Shown here piece by piece: positions 1 to 7,665 of a stretch of 37,578 nucleotides of DNA (positions are counted from its first letter, which is position 1; every line of letters starts with the position of its first letter). The translations under genes and the position numbers were made by a program. Location: NCBI GenBank assembly GCA_934096125.1, contig CAKOLB010000008.1, forward strand, positions 1 through 37,578, written 5' to 3'. Source of the DNA: an uncultured Bacilli bacterium. GTDB taxonomy: Bacteria; Bacillota_I; Bacilli_A; RF39; UBA660. The notes beneath the pieces were generated by a model. It ran no database searches. It had not been told where the DNA came from and saw only the letters and a program-made list of their open reading frames with translations.

Positions 1-185
1 TTCTGATATAGATTATTGGGAAACTGCTGTTTCTAAAAGTAGTAGCAATGCTTGGTCGTTTACTAGCGATGATGATGCTATTAGGATGAATTGTGGTGAT
101 AACTATTTTTGGATGAAAGCTTATGATACTTTAGGCAATTATACTAAGATTAGAATTGGATATGAGTTATGTGATTGCGATGATG
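1..185 (+). repeat. Near-identical 185-base repeat, copy 1
   Basis: Bases 1-185 match 2580-2764 in the same orientation and reading frame. By eye I count six mismatches, at positions 78, 83, 84, 90, 103 and 129. The first 77 bases and the last 56 are identical. Similarity stops abruptly after base 185, where the two Cys-rich tails begin. The repeat probably extends upstream beyond the window. Confidence 0.9.
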
Positions 186-493
186 ATGGTGGAAGCTCGA
201 GTGGTGGTGGAAGTTATAGTCCTTCTGAGTCAGTGTGCGCATCTGGAAGAAAAATAAAAATTCCTACTCTTAATGAATATTGGTGTTTTAAAGAGTACTC
301 TGCATATGTTACTAGAAATGGTAAATGTCCATCTGGTTATAGGGGACCTCATGATGGAGTATATTGTTGTGTAAATGGTTCTGATTATAATACTGCTGGA
401 GAAATTGCAACAAGTTATGAATGTACTCAAGGAACTGGTAAACCATATTGTAAGTCAGGTACTTTAAGTAGTGATTATAACACTTGCTCATAA
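2..493 (+). CDS. Prepilin-like multi-Ig surface protein, C-terminal fragment (5' end outside window)
   Basis: The reading frame is open from the first bases of the window, so only the C-terminal part of about 163 residues is visible. It begins inside an Ig-like domain that nearly duplicates residues 542-601 of the prepilin-like protein at 958-3018, with the same WETAVSK and GDNYFWMKAYD motifs. It then passes through a Ser/Gly-rich linker into a Cys-rich tail of about 100 residues (CASG, WCFKE, CPSGYRG, VYCCVNG, YCKSG) that is unlike the tail of the second copy. I infer an exported, pilus-like or adhesin-like protein with a disulfide-rich tip. The prepilin N-terminus is not visible here and is assumed from the paralogue. 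The stop lies 10 bases before the next start, so the two genes are probably cotranscribed. Confidence 0.75.
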   Translation, partial: SDIDYWETAVSKSSSNAWSFTSDDDAIRMNCGDNYFWMKAYDTLGNYTKIRIGYELCDCDDDGGSSSGGGSYSPSESVCASGRKIKIPTLNEYWCFKEYSAYVTRNGKCPSGYRGPHDGVYCCVNGSDYNTAGEIATSYECTQGTGKPYCKSGTLSSDYNTCS

Positions 494-503
494 GGAGGAA
501 TTA

Positions 504-965
504 ATGAAAAAAATAATTATTATAGTAGCCTTAGTAATTGGTCTTCTTTTGGGATTTGGTTTTTACTTTTATAAACAAAATTATTATTTTAATAAATCTT
601 CCTTTATAGAAGAAGTTAATAAAGTAAATGAGTTTTTTGCAAAGGCTTCTTTTAAGTTAAATTATACAAATGGGATAAATCAAAAGAAATGTTATGAAAC
701 GCAAGATGAAAGTGGACATGAAATATATAATATTGTAAAAAAATACTATGTAACAAGCTATAAAGATGAAAATGATTTCGCTTATCAAAATAATACTTTT
801 TATTTATGTATTCCTGATGATTGCAAAACTACTTCATTAAAGTTTAAGGCTCCGGTGGTGTTTGACAGGAAACTAAATATCGGTGATAATGTATATGGAT
901 ATATTCATATAGATAATACTTGGAAGTTTGTATATTCTGGTTTGGAGTGTGGAGAAAATGAATAA
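504..965 (+). CDS. Small single-pass membrane protein, companion of prepilin-like gene (family unknown)
   Basis: This is a 153-residue protein of unknown function. An N-terminal hydrophobic segment (about residues 3-23, after MKK) should anchor it with the C-terminal domain outside the cell. The ATG at 504 is preferred over one at 471 because a strong AAGGAGG lies just upstream of it. The ectodomain is related to that of the protein at 3018-3536: both have F-Y-x-x-N-T followed by IPxDC, then about 40 residues later a Trp and a Cys near the C-terminus. Its end overlaps the next prepilin-like gene by 8 bases, which suggests translational coupling and a shared assembly or anchoring role. That role is inference; I recognise no named domain. 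Confidence 0.8.
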   Translation: MKKIIIIVALVIGLLLGFGFYFYKQNYYFNKSSFIEEVNKVNEFFAKASFKLNYTNGINQKKCYETQDESGHEIYNIVKKYYVTSYKDENDFAYQNNTFYLCIPDDCKTTSLKFKAPVVFDRKLNIGDNVYGYIHIDNTWKFVYSGLECGENE

Positions 966-3018
966 AAAAGGATTTACTTTGGTTGAACTTCTGGCGGTAA
1001 TTGGGATTATTGGCTTAATCGCAGGAGCTGGTACGACTATTTTTGTAAATATTCAAAAAAATGTTAGGCAAAAAAATTATGATAACCTAGTGGTGTACTT
1101 GCAAACTGCGGCAGAAACCTTTGCTAATGATAATAACCAAAACGTTGTAAGTGTTGAAGAACTTATTAAATCTGGTTATGTTAAACCGGATGATGAAGAA
1201 AACATTTATAGTCCTATTGACAGTAAAATATTAAACTGTTATATCATTGAGCTTGAGAAGAAAAATAATAAGTATGAAGCGATAAGTTTTACAGATAATG
1301 GAGAAAATAATGGTACGTGTAATAGTTATGAAGTGAGTACTGATTATATAATATGTAACTATGATGGGGTTAACTGTATAGATATAGATAGCAATAATTG
1401 GTTTAATGATAATATTACACTTGCGGTAAAAAATAAAGCAGGAGAAATACTTACTGAGAGCAGTGGTTATGAGATAAAATGGTCAAGTAATATGGGAGAT
1501 GCTAAGACTGGTGATACAATAACAACAAGTGTTTCTAATGTGGCAAGTGTTGTTTATACAGCAAGAGTTACTAAAGGTGATGAAAAGGGGCTGGGTAGAA
1601 ATACTGTAAGTATTGATAAAGAAAGTCCAGTTGTTGCGAAAGTAACAATTTATAAAGAAAAAGAATGGACTGTTGAAAAGAAAAACATTTCTATTAGAGT
1701 GACTGATAAAAATGGTTCAGGCGTTGATAAAGTCTATATAGCAGATGGAAAAATAACTAGTTGTGCTGATGTAGAAATTAATATGGATGTAACGAACGAT
1801 ATATATAAAGACAAAGTGGGTAATGGTGACTATTCAGTATGTGTCAAAGATAAAGTTGGAAATGTAAGCAGTCCATATTACTTTACTGTTTCCACTGTAG
1901 ATAGTGCTCCAACTGTTCCAATTATTACAAGTTCTGATGGTGTTTTATCAAAAGGGGAACATACAAGTGATTATACACTTAGTTTTAAAAGCACAACAAG
2001 TGGAAATCCCGATATAAAATATTACTATGGAACGAGTAGTACAAAAATGAATACTTTAGGGTCTAAAGTAAATGTTACAAAAGATACATATGGTGTTGTT
2101 TATTATGTAAAAGCTTGCTCTGCGACAAGTTCTAGTTTATGCTCTTCAGGTTATGCTACATACTATACTCCTCAAGATACAACAAAACCAACAATTACTT
2201 TTAATTCTACGGCTCCAAGTGGTTATACTAATAAAAGACAAACCATTAAAGCAACTATTGAAGATACTGGAAGTGGAGTAGTGGCGTATTATATATCTGA
2301 TTTTTCTAGTTATCCGAGTAGTGACGAATGGATAGAAGTAACAAAAACAAAGTCTTATGATTTATCGTATAAAGTGGCTATAGATTATCAAGGAACTAAC
2401 TATTTTTATGTATTTGCAAAAGATGCTGCAGGTAATGTTGCAAGATCTACTGGGTATAGGGTTGCTTATGATACAGAGGGTCCAGTAGTGTCTGATATAA
2501 ATTTTAATTCCTATTGTGATTATGATGATGGGTATATAGAGTGGCATTGGAGTTATAATTTTTTGTGGTATGATGAATATTCTGATATAGATTATTGGGA
2601 AACTGCTGTTTCTAAAAGTAGTAGCAATGCTTGGTCGTTTACTAGCGATGATGATGATATTGAGATGAGTTGTGGTGATAATTATTTTTGGATGAAAGCT
2701 TATGATAGTTTAGGCAATTATACTAAGATTAGAATTGGATATGAGTTATGTGATTGCGATGATGGAGAAGATAGTGGTGATGATAACTCTAAAACGAAGT
2801 ATGAGGCATATACTGATTGTACTAATAGGGCAACTACGTGTAAAAATATGACAGATAAGTATGCTAATAATGGAAGGAATTATTCTAGTGGTATGTGTTA
2901 TAGAGTAGCAGATGTTAAAGATAATTATTGTTCTAATAAAGGTTATTTATATATGTGTTATTGTTGTTCTAAGGGTTATACTTGGTCATCAGATAATTCT
3001 TGTGTGAGGGATTACTGA
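958..3018 (+). CDS. Giant type IV prepilin-like protein with Ig-like repeats and Cys-rich tip
   Basis: The protein has 686 residues. The N-terminus MNKKGFTLVELLAVIGIIG is a classic class III prepilin signal: cleavage would follow Gly5, Phe6 would be methylated, and Glu10 is the conserved +5 glutamate, followed by a hydrophobic helix to about residue 30. Ordinary pilins have about 150 residues, so the extension is large. A region near 55-100 (SVEELIKSGYV) is followed by Ig-like modules with the recurring pattern D-x-GSGV...DxxGN at about 220-310, 405-505 and 508-595. Residues 598-682 form a Cys-rich tail. The ATG at 958 begins the signal exactly; an upstream in-frame ATG at 928 would bury it. 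Likely role is a pseudopilin-derived surface adhesin or pilus tip assembled by a type IV pilus or com-like machine, none of which is in this window. Function is inferred. Confidence 0.85.
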   Translation: MNKKGFTLVELLAVIGIIGLIAGAGTTIFVNIQKNVRQKNYDNLVVYLQTAAETFANDNNQNVVSVEELIKSGYVKPDDEENIYSPIDSKILNCYIIELEKKNNKYEAISFTDNGENNGTCNSYEVSTDYIICNYDGVNCIDIDSNNWFNDNITLAVKNKAGEILTESSGYEIKWSSNMGDAKTGDTITTSVSNVASVVYTARVTKGDEKGLGRNTVSIDKESPVVAKVTIYKEKEWTVEKKNISIRVTDKNGSGVDKVYIADGKITSCADVEINMDVTNDIYKDKVGNGDYSVCVKDKVGNVSSPYYFTVSTVDSAPTVPIITSSDGVLSKGEHTSDYTLSFKSTTSGNPDIKYYYGTSSTKMNTLGSKVNVTKDTYGVVYYVKACSATSSSLCSSGYATYYTPQDTTKPTITFNSTAPSGYTNKRQTIKATIEDTGSGVVAYYISDFSSYPSSDEWIEVTKTKSYDLSYKVAIDYQGTNYFYVFAKDAAGNVARSTGYRVAYDTEGPVVSDINFNSYCDYDDGYIEWHWSYNFLWYDEYSDIDYWETAVSKSSSNAWSFTSDDDDIEMSCGDNYFWMKAYDSLGNYTKIRIGYELCDCDDGEDSGDDNSKTKYEAYTDCTNRATTCKNMTDKYANNGRNYSSGMCYRVADVKDNYCSNKGYLYMCYCCSKGYTWSSDNSCVRDY
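2580..2764 (+). repeat. Near-identical 185-base repeat, copy 2
   Basis: This is the second copy of the segment at 1-185, in frame inside the prepilin-like gene. It encodes the last Ig-like module, and the match ends at the border with the Cys-rich tail. The sharp edge and high identity suggest recent duplication or gene conversion. Confidence 0.9.
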
Positions 3019-3536
3019 TGAAAAAGAAAGTAGTAGTTATTAGTATATCTCTTCTCATCGGAATAGCAGTGGGAATATTTGTTTATGAATATAGTAAGGC
3101 AAGAGATGAGAAAAAAATAAATAATGATACAAATAATATTGTGGATAATTTAGCAGTTATTAACAAACTATATGATAAAGATAATTTAGAACTTATGTAT
3201 TATGATGCGCAAACTAATGCAGAGCATTATAAATATACAGGTAGTGATATTAGTTATTTAAAAAAGTTAATTGAAGATACTTATGTAAGAGGCTTTAGTG
3301 AGTACGGCTCGTTTACATATAAGGATAATACAATTTATGTAGTTATTCCTCGTGATTGTAATGTTAAAACAATATCTAAAGAAGATGTAAAAGTCTATGA
3401 TGAGAAAGATGACAGTAAAACGATAGATATTGGTGGTACGATGCATGCTTTAGTACTTAATGGTGGAGTTTGGAAACTTGATTATCCATATGTGTGGTGT
3501 GAAAGCTTTAGTTTGGAGGGAAATAATGAAAAATAA
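3018..3536 (+). CDS. Small single-pass membrane protein, second companion (paralogue of 504-965)
   Basis: The protein has 172 residues with MKKK, a hydrophobic helix at about 5-24 and a hydrophilic ectodomain. Its ATG at 3018 overlaps the TGA of the preceding prepilin-like gene by one base (TGATG). It shares with the first companion the spacing of an aromatic-rich FTYKDNTIYVVIPRDC segment, a Trp and a Cys near the end (WKLDYPYVWC). The pairing of one companion with each pilin-like gene is conserved at both sites. It might be a minor pilus-associated anchor or chaperone; this is a guess from context, and the sequence gives no catalytic motif. Confidence 0.8.
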   Translation: MKKKVVVISISLLIGIAVGIFVYEYSKARDEKKINNDTNNIVDNLAVINKLYDKDNLELMYYDAQTNAEHYKYTGSDISYLKKLIEDTYVRGFSEYGSFTYKDNTIYVVIPRDCNVKTISKEDVKVYDEKDDSKTIDIGGTMHALVLNGGVWKLDYPYVWCESFSLEGNNEK

Positions 3537-4374
3537 AACAAAAATAATAATTACATTTGTTATTCTTATTATAGTGCTTGTGGTGGTATTTCTTTTCTTA
3601 AATAAAAAAAGTAGCAGTGACGTAAAAGTTCAAGAGAATACTTTGAAGTATGTTAAAAAGTATATGGATGATACCGGCAGGGATGAGGTAAGTGTGAAAG
3701 CTTTGCTGGAAAATGGTTATATGGAAAATACTGACGAAGATGAATGTAATATATATAATAAGGAAGATATAACGATTAAAAAGCTTAAAAATGATTGTGA
3801 TATGGCTTTAGAACTTGCTAAAATGCCAGTGATTGAAGTAGAGGGCCAAAATGTGTGGCATAATACTGAGCAAGTGTTTACTGTAAAACTTAAAAATGGT
3901 GGTAATAAATATTATCAAGAAAAGGATATTAAAAATGTAACGTGGTATTCTTTTGATGATGATTTAAATATGGAAAGTAGAACTTTAAGTGTTGGAAATG
4001 ATGCAAGAAATGTTCCTGTTACTGTTCTTATCTCTTTTGGTGATGCGGAGTTTGAACATACCTTTAATGTTTTAATTGATAAAGAAGCTCCCGTTTTAGT
4101 AAATAAAATTTTAGATGATGCGATAGTAGCAGAATATGATGATGCGGCCGGAGTTAGTAACATATATTATTATGCGAGTACTGATGAGGTAGCGCCATCT
4201 AAAAATATGATGATAGAAAACATAAATGATGAACTTACTTGTGATAAAGAATATAATGTATGGGCATATGCAAAAGATTATGCGGGAAATGAAAGCGATA
4301 TAAGTTATCTAGGTAAATATATAAAATGCAATACTGAAAATAAAAGTGTGACAGTAGAAGGAAAAGGCCGTTAA
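3526..4374 (+). CDS. Membrane-anchored Ig-like protein, prepilin-like architecture without the cleavage motif
   Basis: The protein has 282 residues. After MKNKTK there is a strong transmembrane helix (about 7-26), but no GFTLVE prepilin signal. The next segment, VSVKALLENGYM at about 55-66, matches VSVEELIKSGYV in the prepilin-like protein, so the two share a head-domain ancestor. An Ig-like region follows, with a last module containing EAPVL...DAAGVSNIYYYAS...DYAGNES. The start at 3526 has GGAGG 7-10 bases upstream and overlaps the preceding gene by 11 bases. The likely role is an anchor or base component of the same surface structure, held in the membrane instead of being processed by prepilin peptidase. 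This is inference. Confidence 0.75.
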   Translation: MKNKTKIIITFVILIIVLVVVFLFLNKKSSSDVKVQENTLKYVKKYMDDTGRDEVSVKALLENGYMENTDEDECNIYNKEDITIKKLKNDCDMALELAKMPVIEVEGQNVWHNTEQVFTVKLKNGGNKYYQEKDIKNVTWYSFDDDLNMESRTLSVGNDARNVPVTVLISFGDAEFEHTFNVLIDKEAPVLVNKILDDAIVAEYDDAAGVSNIYYYASTDEVAPSKNMMIENINDELTCDKEYNVWAYAKDYAGNESDISYLGKYIKCNTENKSVTVEGKGR

Positions 4375-4384
4375 GGCTTTTTTA
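4361..4384 (+). terminator. Weak intrinsic terminator overlapping the stop of the accessory operon
   Basis: AAAAGGCC and GGCTTTTTT can pair with one bulged G and a five-base loop, followed by T residues. The hairpin includes the stop codon at 4372-4374. It is short, so readthrough toward rpsJ is possible. Confidence 0.45.
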
Positions 4385-4412
4385 ATTTGTGAAAAAACTT
4401 GCTTGTTTTCTC

Positions 4413-4441
4413 TTGCTTTTTGTAAAAAGTTATGGGATAAT
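4413..4441 (+). promoter_or_regulatory. Sigma-A-type promoter of the ribosomal protein supercluster
   Basis: TTGCTT at 4413-4418 and GATAAT at 4436-4441 are separated by exactly 17 bases. No comparably good promoter-like pair was noticed elsewhere in the 200-base gap before rpsJ. Confidence 0.6.
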
Positions 4442-4448
4442 GGAATAC

Positions 4449-4575
4449 GTATGGCTGCGTTGATGTACGAGGTTACCGATACACTAGGCAAGGTTGGTAG
4501 TTGAAAACTGGTGAGTTGGAGAACTTGTATGGAGTATGTCTATACTAGATATAGGCGAAAGGAGGACATGAAAAA
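4449..4575 (+). promoter_or_regulatory. 5' leader of rpsJ, candidate ribosomal-protein autoregulatory RNA
   Basis: About 125 bases lie between the predicted transcription start and rpsJ, and they carry no gene. Local hairpins are visible: AGTAT-GTCT-ATACT at 4533-4546 and AGTT-GAA-AACT near 4499-4510, ending in the GAAAGGAGG ribosome-binding site. S10 operons are often controlled through such leaders by a ribosomal protein, L4 in several bacteria. I cannot assign this one to a known leader family by eye. Confidence 0.4.
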
Positions 4576-4884
4576 ATGTCAAATACAAAAGTAAGAATTA
4601 ATCTTAAGGCTTATGATCATCGTTTACTTGATATCGCAGCTGGAAAGATTGTAGAAACTGTGAAGAGAACTGGTGGCGAAATTTCTGGACCTGTACCACT
4701 ACCAACAGAAATTGAAAAAGTTACAGTGTTAAGAGCAGTTCACAAATATAAAGATGCTCGGGAACAATTCGAAAGAAGAACTCATAAGAGACTTATTGAT
4801 ATTAAAAACCCAAGCAAAGAAACTGTTGATGCATTACAACACTTAGATATACCTAGTGGTGTTGATGTAAAAATCAAATTATAA
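4576..4884 (+). CDS. rpsJ: 30S ribosomal protein S10 (NusE)
   Basis: S10 has 102 residues, the normal size. Family motifs seen are LKAYDH near residue 11, GPVPLPT near 38 and RTHKRLIDI near 67. It sits in the head of the small subunit and, as NusE, joins antitermination complexes with NusB. It is the first gene of the supercluster, with AGGAGG upstream. An out-of-frame ATG at 4568 lies closer to that site but opens only an eight-codon frame, so 4576 is the start. The REQFERRTHKR stretch has Arg where many homologues have Met, a minor change. Confidence 0.97.
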   Translation: MSNTKVRINLKAYDHRLLDIAAGKIVETVKRTGGEISGPVPLPTEIEKVTVLRAVHKYKDAREQFERRTHKRLIDIKNPSKETVDALQHLDIPSGVDVKIKL

Positions 4885-4904
4885 GAAAAGGAAGGAATTA
4901 AATT

Positions 4905-5615
4905 ATGAAAGGAATCTTAGGACGCAAAGTTGGAATGACTCAAGTTTTCACTAAAGAAGGTAAACTTATTCCTGTAACTGTTATTGAAGTTGAACCAAAT
5001 GCTGTTATGCAAGTTAAGACTGTTGAAAAAGATGGTTACAATGCTATTCAACTTGGTGTATTTGAAAAAAAAGAAAAGAATGCAACTAGACCAGAAATGG
5101 GAAATGCAAAGAAAGCTAATACAACTCCTAAGCGCTACGTAAAAGAAATTAGAGATGTAGAATCAACTTATAATATTGGTGATACAATTAGCGCAGATGT
5201 ATTTAGTGTTGGAGAAATAGTAGATGTTACTGGCACAAGCAAAGGTAAAGGTTTTGCTGGAGCTATTAAACGTCATAATCAATCAAGAGGACCTATGACT
5301 CACGGCTCTCATTATCATAGAGGACCTGGTTCACTTGGTACAATGCTTCCAAAGAGAGTTTTAAAAGGTAAAAAACTTGCTGGACATATGGGGGCTGAAA
5401 CTGTTACTATTCAAAACTTAGAAATCATTGAAGTTAATAGTGCAGAAAACTATATTTTAGTTAGTGGCAATGTTCCTGGTGCCAATAAATCTTTTGTTAC
5501 AATTAAAAGTGCTGTAAAAAATAGTAGAAAGGAAGAACCTAAAGAAATACTTTCTTATACTAGTGAAACAGCTGAAGTAGCTAAAGAAGAAGTTAAGGAA
5601 AGTGTAAGCGAGTAG
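4905..5615 (+). CDS. rplC: 50S ribosomal protein L3
   Basis: L3 binds 23S rRNA near the peptidyl transferase centre and helps start large-subunit assembly. The N-terminus GRKVGMTQVF and the central loop with KGFAGAIKRHNQSRGPM and HYHRGPGSLG are diagnostic. At 236 residues it is longer than typical bacterial L3 (about 209 in Bacillus). The extra about 30 residues form a charged, Glu/Lys-rich tail after VTIKSAVK. It starts 20 bases after rpsJ behind AAGGAAGG. Confidence 0.97.
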   Translation: MKGILGRKVGMTQVFTKEGKLIPVTVIEVEPNAVMQVKTVEKDGYNAIQLGVFEKKEKNATRPEMGNAKKANTTPKRYVKEIRDVESTYNIGDTISADVFSVGEIVDVTGTSKGKGFAGAIKRHNQSRGPMTHGSHYHRGPGSLGTMLPKRVLKGKKLAGHMGAETVTIQNLEIIEVNSAENYILVSGNVPGANKSFVTIKSAVKNSRKEEPKEILSYTSETAEVAKEEVKESVSE

Positions 5616-5640
5616 TTTACTTGCTAGAAAGGAAGTTAAA

Positions 5641-6264
5641 ATGACAAAGATAAGTGTTAAGAACCTTAAGGGTGAAAAAGTAAAAGATTTAACATTAAAT
5701 GATGGCATTTGGAAAATAGAAGTAAATAATGATGCTTTGAAGAAAATGATTCGTTTACAACTAGATGCTACTCGTCAAGGAACAAGAAAAACTAAAAATA
5801 GAAGTGAAGTTTCTGGAGGTGGAAGAAAACCTTGGAGACAAAAAGGTACTGGTCGTGCTCGTCAAGGTAGTATAAGAGCTACACAATGGAGAGGTGGCGG
5901 AATACCATTTGGTGTTGGTAATCGTGATTATACCTTTAAAATAAACAAGAAAGAAAGAGCTTTAGCATTAAAGAGTGCTTTATCACTAAAGCTTGCTAAT
6001 AAAGAACTTGTAGTAGTAGATAATTTTGATATTGAATCTAATAAGACTAAAGCTGTAGTAAATGTTTTAAATGCATTGAAATTAGATGGCAAATTATTAT
6101 TTATTACTAGTAATGATGCAGAAAACTTTTACTTAGGTGTTAGAAATTTACCTAATGCAATTGTTATATATGATGAAGAAGTTAATTGCTATGATTTAGT
6201 TAATGCTGATGTGGTAGTAGCTGATGAAGAAGCAGTTAAGAAAATAGAGGAGGTGCTTAAATAA
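5641..6264 (+). CDS. rplD: 50S ribosomal protein L4
   Basis: The protein has 207 residues. The basic loop with SGGGRKPWRQKGTGRARQGS (about residues 58-77) is the L4 extension that reaches into the peptide exit tunnel. In several bacteria L4 represses its own S10 operon by binding the leader, and so is the natural candidate regulator of the 4449-4575 leader, although this is not shown here. Its stop overlaps the rplW start by one base. Confidence 0.97.
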   Translation: MTKISVKNLKGEKVKDLTLNDGIWKIEVNNDALKKMIRLQLDATRQGTRKTKNRSEVSGGGRKPWRQKGTGRARQGSIRATQWRGGGIPFGVGNRDYTFKINKKERALALKSALSLKLANKELVVVDNFDIESNKTKAVVNVLNALKLDGKLLFITSNDAENFYLGVRNLPNAIVIYDEEVNCYDLVNADVVVADEEAVKKIEEVLK

Positions 6265-6539
6265 TGAAACATTATTCTGATATCATTATTGCACCAGTCA
6301 TTACAGAAAAGTCAATGGCTAATAGAGAAAACAATGTATATATCTTTAAAGTAGCTAAAGATGCTACAAAAACAGAAATTAAGAAAGCAATTGAAGATGC
6401 TTTCAAAGTAAGTGTAGAAAAAGTTAATACATTAAATACAAAAGCTAAGAGAAGAAGAGTTGGAAGATATGTTGGTAAGACTAAAACTTATAAAAAAGCT
6501 ATAGTTACATTAAGTGAAGGCTCTTCAATAGAATTATAG
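6264..6539 (+). CDS. rplW: 50S ribosomal protein L23
   Basis: This 91-residue protein lies at the exit of the nascent-peptide tunnel and is the docking site for trigger factor and SRP. Motifs are IIAPVITEKSM at the N-terminus and the Lys/Arg-rich KAKRRRVGRYVGKTKTYKKA loop. The start forms TAATG with the end of rplD, and an AGGAGG lies about 10 bases upstream inside rplD. Confidence 0.97.
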   Translation: MKHYSDIIIAPVITEKSMANRENNVYIFKVAKDATKTEIKKAIEDAFKVSVEKVNTLNTKAKRRRVGRYVGKTKTYKKAIVTLSEGSSIEL

Positions 6540-6554
6540 TAGGGAGGATAGAAT

Positions 6555-7385
6555 ATGGCTATTAAACATTATAAACCAACGACTAATGGACGTCGGGGAA
6601 TGAGTACACTTAAAAATGAAGAAATAACTAGTTCTACTCCTACTAAATCATTACTTGTAAGTAAGAGTAAAACTGGTGGAAGAAATAATCAAGGTAAGAT
6701 GACAGTTCGCCATATCGGTGGTGGAGCTAAACAAAAATACCGTTTAATTGATTTTAAAAGAAATAAAATTGGAGTTACTGGTCGTGTTGCTAGTATTGAA
6801 TATGACCCAAATAGAACAGCGAATATAGCTTTGATTAACTATCGTGATGGAGAAAAAAGATATATTATTGCTCCTAGTGGATTAAAAGTTGGGATGATTA
6901 TTGAAAATGGTGAAAATGCTGATATCAAAGTAGGTAATGCATTACCACTTAAGAATATACCAGTTGGTACTGTAGTTCATGCAATTGAACTTAAACCTGG
7001 AAAGGGTGCAGAAATTTGCCGTAGTGCTGGAGCTAGTGCTCAAATTCTTGGCCGTGAAGGTAAGTATGTAATGCTTCGTTTACAATCAGGCGAAACAAGA
7101 CTAGTTCTTGGAACTTGTATGGCTACTGTTGGGGCTGTTGGAAATGAAGATGTTAAACTAGTAAACTTAGGTAAAGCTGGAAGAAAACGTCATATGGGCG
7201 TTAGACCAACAAACCGTGGTTCTGTTATGAATCCGAACGATCACCCTCATGGTGGTGGAGAAGGTCGTGCACCAATTGGACGTAAGAGTCCTATGACACC
7301 TTGGGGAAAACCTGCTTTGGGTGTTAAAACTAGAAAAAGTAAAAAGAAAAGTGAAAAGCTAATAGTAAGTAGAAAGGCTAAATAG
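6555..7385 (+). CDS. rplB: 50S ribosomal protein L2
   Basis: L2 has 276 residues, the standard length. It carries the RNA-binding core (GKMTVRHIGGGAKQKYRLID near 48-67) and the C-terminal NPNDHPHGGGEGRAPIGR segment with the invariant histidine needed for peptidyl transferase assembly. The very basic C-terminus is typical. It follows rplW by 15 bases with GGGAGG upstream. Confidence 0.98.
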   Translation: MAIKHYKPTTNGRRGMSTLKNEEITSSTPTKSLLVSKSKTGGRNNQGKMTVRHIGGGAKQKYRLIDFKRNKIGVTGRVASIEYDPNRTANIALINYRDGEKRYIIAPSGLKVGMIIENGENADIKVGNALPLKNIPVGTVVHAIELKPGKGAEICRSAGASAQILGREGKYVMLRLQSGETRLVLGTCMATVGAVGNEDVKLVNLGKAGRKRHMGVRPTNRGSVMNPNDHPHGGGEGRAPIGRKSPMTPWGKPALGVKTRKSKKKSEKLIVSRKAK

Positions 7386-7393
7386 GAGGAAAA

Positions 7394-7657
7394 ATGGCAA
7401 GAAGTTTGAAAAAAGGACCTTATGCAGAAGAATCACTTATGAAAAAGGTTCAAAAAATGAATGAAGGCGGAAAAAAGACAGTTATTAAGACTTGGTCTAG
7501 AAGATCTACTATTTTTCCTGATTTTGTAGGTCATACAATAGCTGTTCATAATGGAAAAGATTTTATTCCAGTTTATATAACTGAAGACATGGTAGGACAT
7601 AAATTAGGAGAATTTTCACAAACTCGTAAATTTACTGGCCATGCAGGTAATAAGTAG
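7394..7657 (+). CDS. rpsS: 30S ribosomal protein S19
   Basis: S19 has 87 residues and sits in the 30S head next to S13. RSLKKGPY at the start, WSRRSTIFPDFVGHTIAVHN and the C-terminal GHKLGEFSQTRKFTGHAG identify it. It lies eight bases after rplB with an AGGAGG site. The C-terminus is slightly shorter than the about 92 residues of E. coli or Bacillus. Confidence 0.97.
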   Translation: MARSLKKGPYAEESLMKKVQKMNEGGKKTVIKTWSRRSTIFPDFVGHTIAVHNGKDFIPVYITEDMVGHKLGEFSQTRKFTGHAGNK

Positions 7658-7665
7658 GAGGTAGT

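Noticed and set aside
2998..3020. Possible Mycoplasma-type code (TGA read as Trp)
   Set aside because: TGA closes the prepilin-like gene exactly at the next start, and also closes the M23 and MYG1 genes at overlaps, so TGA is a stop.
4568..4594. Eight-codon frame just before rpsJ that could be a leader peptide
   Set aside because: It is explained by the chance ATG in GACATGAAAAAATG, and the rpsJ start is well spaced from the ribosome-binding site.
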